NCBI GenBank assembly: GCA_022702705.1
Contig: CM040427.1
Location: 70,530,783 to 70,594,782, forward strand
DNA: 64,000 nucleotides
DNA from: Papilionanthe hookeriana x Papilionanthe teres
Taxonomy: Eukaryota; Streptophyta; Magnoliopsida; Asparagales; Orchidaceae
Direction of reading: 5' to 3'
Under the pieces are notes generated by a model. That model saw nothing but the letters and a program-made list of their open reading frames with translations. It searched no databases and was not told the DNA's origin. A program made the position numbers and the translations under genes. Positions 57,601 through 64,000 of this stretch are shown in pieces (position 1 is the stretch's first letter; each line of letters begins with the position of its first letter).

Positions 57601-57940
57601 GAACTTCTGAGATATCTTTATACACTGTGAAATAAAAGGAAAACATATTTCAACAACATCATAGAAAGGAAGAGAATGTACTCGGGGGGCAAATAGCTAA
57701 CAGAATCGAACAATTTAACAAAATAACCAACATGCGTCACATACAACATTATTACAACAATTAGTAAGGTCCAACCAATACGACAAAAGCAACACACTAC
57801 AAGTATGAAAGGATAAAAATAGAGCACTAATTAACGTCAATATTCTCCTCTCGCCCCTCTTCATCATAGAAATGCACTTTCCTCGCTCGCTCTCTACGTC
57901 TTCACCGTCGGAATCCGAGGAAGAATCCTTCGAAGCTCGG

Positions 57941-59440
57941 CTAGGAGTAAGCCCTTCCACTCGTAATCCCCGTTCGACGATGCACCGCTCGACTCCCCTT
58001 CATAAAACCCCGGATGAATCCTTCCTCGGTGAACCACTTTTGATGCTCCTTCACCTCAACATCAAGCATCCGATCACGAGCCTCTCGAACACGGTCTCGA
58101 ATGATAGTCTTAAACTCTAACGAGTTCTCGAAGTCCCCAACCGCTTTACGCCGAACTTCTGAAGCATCAACTTCTTTTGTAGACTTCAAAAGTTGAATCT
58201 CCTCTTCTTGGGCTAACACAGTCGATTTAAGAGCTCTCACACTCTTATTACTTTCGCGAAGGCTGGCTCGTGCTTCCACCAAGCCCTCTCGGGTTTTCTC
58301 CAGATCTTGAAGCTGCAATGAGAGGGAGGTTGCCATTGTTGAAAGTTCTGTCCTGCACTCTGTCAATTGTGATTCCAGAGATGTAACTTTTTCAACCTCA
58401 GATTCATATCGACGCTTGTACTCGCCTTGGAAATATTTAATTTTAACAAACTCAGAATTCCAGTTTCTCAATGCCAGTGCCAGCCCCTTATGAATTTTCA
58501 TCATGTTATTCACCTAAAAGAAAAGAAATTTGGGTCAGATATATAAAATAATACAGTAGCAGAAGATAAAAGAAACTTACCAAACTCTCGGCTTCCATAA
58601 GCTCGAGTACATTCATGAGATAAGACACTCTCGTGAATACGAATAGTCGAAGGACTTGCGAAGGATCTCGCGGTGCTTTAACTTTCTTTTGTTTTTGAGG
58701 CGGTATTTCATGCATCATCGCTCGTTGGAAGCTCGCTTTAAGGGTTCTGCAGGAACTGGCTCGGAAGGTCGTTTCTTAGACTTCTTTAATATCATAGCCG
58801 TAGATCGTTCTGGTTGAAAAGAAAGTTTGACCTTGAATAATGATTCCTCACTCACAAACTCGTAAATGTATTGCGTCTCAAACAACAACTCCTTAAAATC
58901 ATGAAATCCCAACATCTACAATATTCCATCTTCGGTAGTTCGAAGAGAGACGACAAAGGTTGAAACTTTCCTTGCCTCTCACGTGAGCCCCCAATCATTC
59001 TTTCGCAAAGAAAAATCTTACGAACCATTGTCGTATTGGTTCCTTTAAGCGAAAATCCAACGTCTTTTGCTTAAAAATTATACGACCATGTGTATCACTA
59101 AAAAACCCGCACAATCGTGCCAAAATTGCCGGAGTTAGCATTGACCCACGACTCCTGAAGAAAACAATCAATCCAATAATTCATCGTCACAACTCGACAA
59201 GACAACCGAGCAATGCAAACACCGAACGCTTTCATTATTTCAATAAACTCAGTGCGGGTGGAAATCGAAGACCAGCCTCAAGGCCGCCTCGTGAACAGCC
59301 GACGTATCCGGAAGGAGGAGAATACGCTCGATCATTCGAAGTCGGCAATTTTACCACCATATCGGTCGGAAGTAATACTTCTTTCGAAAAAGATTAAATC
59401 GCTCTCCGTCAGAATTGATACGGCATCCTCTGGGTTCTGA
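57941..59440 (-). pseudogene. antisense gene (aORF) of Tat element with coiled coil and an intron
   Basis: Read on the minus strand from 59440 down. It starts with a decayed N-terminal region with PSSGYVG, VHEAALRL, RFPPALSL, MNYWIDCF, a TLDFRLKEPIRQWFVRFFF-like block and a frame break (about 58920-59440). Then come 58715-58915 (KKSKKRPSEPVPAEPLK) and, after a frameshift near 58716, 58581-58718. A GTAAGT...TTTTAG intron (58514-58580, 67 nt) joins MEAESL to VNNMMKIHKGLALALRN, and a frame of about 190 codons runs to the stop at 57941. The last part is a strong coiled coil (heptad-rich, ESQLTECRTELSTM, LQDLEKTREGLVEARAS). The layout matches the antisense ORFs known between integrase and 3' LTR in Tat elements (Grande gene23; 'putative gypsy type transposon' domain). 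Its function is unknown. Confidence 0.75.
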
Positions 59441-59489
59441 CTTTTCCTCTGATTCTCAGTAGAACGGGGTTCTCGAATTGTCGTCATTT

Positions 59490-59880
59490 CCGCAACGTTT
59501 CACGACAACGGTACGCCGCGACACTTCACAACAACAGTTCTCCGCAACGCTTCGTCGGGAAACTTCGCCGCAACACTTCGCCGCAACAATTTGCCGCAGC
59601 GCTTCGCCGCAACACTTCGCCGCAACACTTTGCCGCAACACTTTGCCGGGACACTTCGCCGCAACGGTTTGACGCAACACTTTGCCGGGACACTTCGCCT
59701 CAACGGTTTGACGCAACACTTTGTCGGGACACTTCACCGCAACACTTCGTCGGGATGCTTCTTCGTAACTCTTCGCCGCAACTCTGCACCGCAACTCTTC
59801 GCTACAACTCTTAACCTCAACTCTTCGCCGCAAATCTTCGCCGCAACTCTTCTCCGCAACGCAGGACGACTTTCTTCTTC
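59490..59880. repeat. 15-bp minisatellite in Tat element
   Basis: About 25 imperfect units of the form CTTCGCCGCAACA(C/A)T (plus strand), with variants CTTTGCCGGGACA and GGTTTGACGCAAC. The period of 15 keeps long frames open on both strands (minus 151 codons rich in Arg-Ser-Val-Ala-Lys-Cys; plus 111 codons rich in Arg-Asn-Thr-Leu). They look like by-products of the repeat, not proteins. Confidence 0.9.
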
Positions 59881-59917
59881 TCCTCACTGCATGATTTTTC
59901 CTCTCATCCATGGCCTC

Positions 59918-59925
59918 TATTTATA
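59918..59925 (-). promoter_or_regulatory. TATA box for antisense transcript of Tat element
   Basis: On the minus strand the text is CCTATAAATAGAGGCC, a near-ideal plant TATA box at the upstream edge of the minisatellite and the antisense gene. A start site about 30 bp downstream would fall inside or just before the minisatellite, making that array the 5' leader of the antisense RNA. The ATG 11 bp after the box is probably too close to be in the transcript. Confidence 0.6.
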
Positions 59926-60313
59926 GGCTTGAGATGAAGTAAAGCATTAAAAAAAAAATAATAATAATAAATAAAAACTTTTCATTTTTGACCCTTCAAA
60001 TTCTGCATTTATACATGAAATTAATTAAAATATTAAATACAAAAACAACTTTTCACATTCTCTATTTTAAATCTTTTATACTCTCTATTTTAATACATAT
60101 TAGTATAAAAATATAACATGTTATATACTATAACTCCTTAATTTTTAATTCCAGCCATTAAAAGTTAAGAAGTTATATTCTTACCTCTTAAATGAGGGCT
60201 TTTAAGAAGTTTGACAGCTTTTAAGAATTTAAACAGCCATAAATCGTTTTATTCTGCTCAAATTCCCAATGCTTGGCCTGCTGAAATATGGCTAATAAAA
60301 ATATTATCACTTG

Positions 60314-60380
60314 AGCTTAGAAGGATTCGAACCCCGCCCCTCCCAGCTCCAAACAAAGGACGCCGCCACTAAGCTAAGCT
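60314..60380 (-). ncRNA. tRNA-like sequence with Pol III A and B boxes
   Basis: On the minus strand, AGCTTAG (60374-60380) and CTAAGCT (60314-60320) would form a 7-bp acceptor-like stem 67 nt apart. Between them are TTAGCTTAGTGG, a good A-box match, and GGTTCGAATCC, a perfect B-box match placed as in a T-loop. The T-stem is weak (two G-U pairs), the D-arm and anticodon arm are not convincing, and the total is short for a tRNA. It is best seen as a tRNA-derived pseudogene or SINE-like relic. It lies inside the Tat element, left of its 3' LTR. Confidence 0.4.
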
Positions 60381-60434
60381 GATTTTCTTGCATGAAAAAT
60401 GACTTTATGTTATACTAATATTTAATATGGCAGA

Positions 60435-60439
<5 letters not shown>

Positions 60440-60484
<45 letters not shown>

Positions 60485-60500
60485 TTATTTATTTATTTAT
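60440..60500. repeat. (AT)20 followed by (TTTA)n microsatellite
   Basis: An AT run to 60480 is followed by five TTTA units to 60500, in the AT-rich end of the Tat interior. Confidence 0.95.
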
Positions 60501-60576
60501 GAAGTTATATATCTATACACTCACACACGCTTGCTCAGGACTTTGGTATTTTCGGATTACTGAATATGATGTTGCC

Positions 60577-60593
60577 CGAAAATAGGGGGCAAC
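60577..60593 (+). other. polypurine tract of Tat element
   Basis: GAAAATAGGGGGCAAC directly before the TGATATG start of the 3' LTR, the plus-strand priming site expected there. Confidence 0.7.
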
Positions 60594-61457
60594 TGATATG
60601 ACACCAACAAATTTTCATCATCCGGCACAGATCTCGAGACATAACACGAATCTTGATGCAATCTATCGAGCAAGAAAGGTTCAAATCCTAACAAAAAGTC
60701 ATCCAGAGCTCCGATTTCAGCAAACTTATAGTCAAACTGACCGGCTCGAAGAGATGAACCCAATGGTATCAAAGTTAGAATAATCCGAGTCAAATCAAGC
60801 CGAGATCAAGTCAATAAATCAACATTGGAAGATTTTCGGACATATTTGGAAGGTCAAATGGATGCCGACACTAGCAAGCCCATACTCGAATCGAGCGTCT
60901 CGACAAGACGAATCCAACGAGCCCAAGACCACTCAATTCCGACATCATTAAGGCCATCAAATGCCCCTCGAACACCGTCCGATCGAGGGAGCTTTCTAAA
61001 CCGTCCGATCGAAATGCGTGCGATCAATTGCACCGGAGCTCATAAATAGACTCCAACTCTCACATGAGGGGGAGAGCCAAAAGAGAGATCCGATCTCGAG
61101 AAGAAGAAGCGACTCTACATCTTCACCGATCGCCGTCGATCACCGTCGATATACCGTCAACCACCGCCGATCATCGTGAACCACCGTCAATCATACACTC
61201 GTCGATCGACGCTCGTAATCAACATCATATAATTACCTCTTCCCGTCCATAGGACGAAGGATTTCTGTAAACAGCAATCAATAGTGGATTTTCACAATCG
61301 GCCAGGCCCCGTGGTTTTTCCCTTTACGGGTTTTCCACGTAAAAAACTTCTGGAGTCACTGCTTGTTCTATTTTCATCTGCGTGCGTGCTGAATTCTCGT
61401 ACAACGCTAAGACGATAATTTGTTACTCTACCGCCGCGAATTTTCTAGCACGCATCA
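60594..61457 (+). repeat. 3' LTR of Tat element
   Basis: 864 bp, TG...CA, the partner of 50798-51665 and followed by the ATAAG duplication. TATA-like CATAAATAGACTCC near 61042. Confidence 0.95.
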
Positions 61458-61465
61458 ATAAGCAT

Positions 61466-62040
61466 TGTCACGACCCGACTTGTTACTTGGAATTAATCAA
61501 GACAGTGATAGACAGTTGGACAATGAGAATAAAAAATTCTTGTTATTTATTTTCTATTACTTGCTATAAACAGATGAAAGAGCCACTAATCAATTTAACT
61601 AAAGCAGTATTTATAAATTTATCTCGTTTATGGTTGTCCGTGTCTTTTATATATGTTTTTCTCTTCTATCGCTCATCTTTTAAATCACTTAAAAAATTTA
61701 TTTGAAAAAGTTAGTTTAAAAATGAAGATGAGCTAACAAGAAAGTGAAAACTCATATTTTTAAATTATATCAATACAAAGAAAACGAATAATATATATAT
61801 CAATTAAACTTCTTTATAAATCAATATAAATATTTAGCATGCTATTCAAAGAGTATATCAATATTATTGCATGTCTATACAACCGTCGCAGGAGCACCGT
61901 CTAAAAATTATACCACTTAAGTTTCAATATCAATATTTTTTTATATTTACGTGCACGAGTACATTAATGTTCTCCCACTAGAATTATCAAGGGGTTCTCC
62001 ATCACAGCCAAACATGCACATGTAAGCATAATATAAATCA
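61466..62040 (+). repeat. dispersed repeat R1, copy 3
   Basis: Begins TGTCACGACCCGACTTG and runs through ACTTGGAATTAATCAAGA, CACCGTCTAAAAATTATACC, TACGTGCACGAGTACATTA and CATGCACATG. It is in the same orientation as the copies at 14106 and 28762. The Tat element inserted 4 bp before its start (ATAAGCAT|TGTCA), so the Tat insertion may have cut near the repeat edge. Confidence 0.7.
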
Positions 62041-62670
62041 TTTATTTACATTCTAAATATCATTTACTATCTTCTTTTATAGCATGCATGTGTAGTAAAT
62101 AAGTATAGCTAATGCAAATTATTCACATTCATTTCTAGATGATCAAATTGAATAACATGACAGAATAATCACATTCTAGTTGCAATAAAAAGACATTTTT
62201 ACTAATAGCATTATAATGCGAGTGTTTTAAAAGAAATACAACATTACTGTCATAATTTAGAAGTAAAGGTATTCACATCAATAATTGACATTCTATTTAC
62301 TTGTCTTATTTCATTCAAAGTATCCTATAAAATATACAATTATTAGTTAATTGTAATTTAATTATCAATTATTATTGTATTGAACTATTTAATTTTCCAA
62401 TATTTTAAATTTTAAGTTTAATTATTGTAATTAAAATTAATATTAAATATTATTAATTTATATAAAATATATTTAAAATTAATACTCTTAACATTTCATT
62501 AATACCTTCACTTAAATTTTACCATTTAAATAATAAACTCGCATATATAATATATATAATATTTACTTAAATAAATAACTTACCCATATTCCTGCTCGAG
62601 AATCGTACATAAACCCTGTTTTCTCCATAGAGTACGGTGATCCTTCTTCAAGCTATGGCTTAGCTCAATT
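62041..62670. other. AT-rich DNA without recognised features
   Basis: May include the decayed end of R1. No coding motif. Confidence 0.55.
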
Positions 62671-62675
62671 CGAAA

Positions 62676-63206
62676 GAAAAAATTTATGTTCAGAGTCTGA
62701 ATGTAGCTCTACGTGCGGATTCCAATAATATGTCGCCACACGTGCCACATTGCGGAGGTTGTTGGGGGGTTATTGAAGTGAAACCGCGGAGGTTATTAGG
62801 GTTTATTGCGGGATTAATGCAGGGGTTATTGAAGTGGAACCTCAGAGGTTATTGGAGGGTTATTATGGGGGTTGTAGCATGAAGTTATTGAAGTGGAACC
62901 ACAGAGGTTAGTGAGGGTTTGTATGGGGGTTATTAGAGGATTATTGTGGGGGTTATTGGAGTGGAACCACGAAGGTTATTGACTGGTTATTACGGTGTTA
63001 TTGGAGCCAATACCCTAATAACCCCCCAGTAGCCCTCTAAATAACATCTGCAGTTTCACTCCAATAACATCTGCGGTTTCACTCCAATAACATCCGCGGC
63101 TCCACTTTAATATTTTTTTAGATAGATATGATATTACACATATGGCGGTATATTACTGTTAGTCCGCATGTAGAGCTACGTCCGGAGTCTGGACAGAAGA
63201 TTTTCC
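62676..63206. mobile_element. Mutator-like inverted-repeat element with internal GGTTATT tandem repeats
   Basis: Long terminal inverted repeats of at least 55 bp. The left one contains GAAAAAATTTATG, CAGAGTCTGAATGTAGCTC and TACGTGCGGATTCCAATAAT. The reversed right end reads GGAAAATCTTCTGTC, CAGACTCCGGACGTAGCTC and TACATGCGGACTAACAGTAAT. The interior is built of GGGTTATTGAAGTGGAACC(A/T)CAGAGG units in the left arm and their complement (TTTCACTCCAATAACATCTGCGG) in the right. There is no coding. Flanks AATTCGAA and GATTTGAA are partly alike, so the target duplication is doubtful. Confidence 0.7.
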
Positions 63207-63268
63207 TGATTTGAACGCCACAGATCTCTACTTCATGCGATCTACACGAGTTTCTCGGCATGCGACAC

Positions 63269-63488
63269 GAGAAATATTTGCATATGGAGAACGTACGCAG
63301 CTCTGCGTGTGTACTCCCAATAATATTTTCATACCCACATAATAACTTATGAATATCATTGAAATGGAACACGTGAAGGTCATTGGAGTTATTGGGTCAT
63401 TAAAATTAATACCCAATAACCTCTAAATATACCCTTAATAACCCCAAAACGGAGGTTACGGAGTGGTTATTTATGCAAATATTTCTCC
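63269..63488. repeat. MITE with AAATATTTGCATA termini (family M2 relative)
   Basis: Left end GAGAAATATTTGCATATGG, right end reversed GGAGAAATATTTGCATAAA. Just inside the left end is TACGCAGCTCTGCGTG, the palindrome shared with the MITEs at 9679 and 18714. The right half has GGAGGTTACGGAGTGGTTATT, like the 9679 copy. No matching target duplication was found. Confidence 0.65.
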
Positions 63489-64000
63489 TACCGCGCTGCC
63501 CTCTTCCCATTCTTCTTCTGCTCAAATGCCCCGGGATCAGGCTTCGTCGCGTGCATAAGGTTCTCCCGCACTCGCCTCCTCCTCTACTTGACAACGACTT
63601 CAACTCCTCCTCTAGGCTCGATATAGACGTCGTCACCTGACACCGACGCTACCCCTCTTCTCCTCCTCTGTGATGCCCCTTCCTCTCTTCTTTCTCTTCA
63701 TTGGTAGGATAGGGCACAGGTTCCTTCATCGCGTGCATAAGGAGTTCCTCTCTTCTTATTCTTCATTGGTAGGCTAGGGCACAGGTTCATTAGCCGCTCC
63801 CACCTTCTTCGCTTCTCTTCGCACTGGACAGGTTGAAGCTCGACATAACTCCTTCGTCTTCCTCTTTGGCTCATCTCCCAGGTAAGTTGTTTGTCATGAA
63901 TTATAGGTAAATTTCACCTATTCAGCTTCTCGATCCTTCTACTTTACCATTCATTCACTTGCCCTCCCATCAACCTATCTCAAAGCCATCTTCTATCACT
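63489..64000. other. GC-richer DNA with 65-bp tandem duplication (63681-63810)
   Basis: TCCTCTCTTCTT(T/A)(C/T)TCTTCATTGG followed by TAGG(A/C)TAGGGCACAGGTTC occurs at 63681 and again at 63746. The stretch is C/T-rich. GGAGGAGGCGAGTGCGGGAG (minus, near 63560-63580) resembles a segment at 7078-7097. No gene is recognised. It could be a promoter or 5' region of a gene beyond the window, but nothing shows this directly. Confidence 0.45.

Larger units (their letters stand above)
50798..61457 (+). mobile_element. complete Tat-lineage Ty3/gypsy retrotransposon (10.66 kb), target duplication ATAAG
   Basis: LTRs lie at 50798-51665 and 60594-61457, both TGATATGACACC...GCACGCATCA. ATAAG stands immediately left (50793-50797) and right (61458-61462), a perfect 5-bp target duplication. 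The primer site TGGCGCCGTCTGTGGGAA begins 3 bp after the 5' LTR. Gag, protease, reverse transcriptase, RNase H, a second archaeal-type RNase H and integrase follow in Tat order, with no chromodomain. About 3.4 kb between integrase and the 3' LTR carries tandem repeats and an antisense gene, as in Grande-type and related Tat elements. Frameshifts break gag, protease-RT, and the integrase, so this copy is probably not autonomous. Confidence 0.95.

Noticed and set aside
59490..59880. CRISPR-like array
   Set aside because: The units are contiguous 15-bp repeats without unique spacers in plant nuclear DNA.
59456..59911. 151-codon minus-strand and 111-codon plus-strand frames as proteins
   Set aside because: Both are read-outs of a 15-bp tandem repeat; the minus ATG lies too close to the TATA box to be in the transcript.
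50797..61463. Endogenous virus (caulimovirid) rather than retrotransposon
   Set aside because: LTRs, target duplication, integrase and a second RNase H place it in Ty3/gypsy Tat; no movement-protein-like frame is seen.

Overview
The window is nuclear DNA of a seed plant, almost certainly an angiosperm. It has AT-rich introns with GT/AG borders, two plant housekeeping genes spread over very long introns, and dense plant-type LTR retrotransposons, an RTE-type LINE and Mutator-like MITEs. I cannot place it to family, or decide monocot versus eudicot, from the sequence alone.

Genes. (1) Plus strand, about 4.87-16.53 kb: the 3' half of a peroxisomal fatty-acid beta-oxidation multifunctional protein of MFP2 type. 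Nine in-frame exons encode the whole L-3-hydroxyacyl-CoA dehydrogenase half (431 residues to the stop). The enoyl-CoA hydratase half must lie upstream of base 1, because the 4.9 kb before the first visible exon holds only an old Ty3/gypsy chromovirus remnant and unrecognised DNA. (2) Plus strand, 25.43-36.71 kb: a complete 13-exon, 490-residue sugar/H+ symporter of the 'probable plastidic glucose transporter'/SGB1 group, with a 6.8 kb intron 7 that holds a LINE 3' end and other repeats. The two genes are unrelated in function. Everything else is transposon-derived or unrecognised.

Layout of the rest. 2.3-4.6 kb: 5'-truncated chromovirus (RNase H, integrase, chromodomain, LTR). 16.5-25.4 kb: intergenic, with MITEs and a degraded Tat-like segment. 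37-38.7 kb: MITE and unrecognised DNA. 38.7-44 kb: minus-strand copia 3' end whose LTR is split by a complete 3.9 kb non-autonomous LTR element (39145-43036, target duplication CTCGG). 44.1-45.7 kb: fragments of related LTR elements in both orientations. 47.2-50.2 kb: internally deleted minus-strand copia element. 50.8-61.5 kb: a complete 10.66 kb Tat-lineage Ty3/gypsy element with target duplication ATAAG, frameshifted gag-pol, two RNase H domains, an antisense coiled-coil gene with an apparent intron and TATA box, a 15-bp minisatellite and a tRNA-like sequence. 61.5-64 kb: dispersed repeat, Mutator-like inverted-repeat elements and a short tandem duplication.

The most interesting material is the antisense gene unit inside the Tat element, the nested and deleted LTR elements, and a set of Mutator-like MITEs with 9-bp target duplications. 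Exon borders were set by hand from GT/AG sites and reading-frame phase; both gene models close in frame. Protein-family names rest on remembered family motifs, not on a search.
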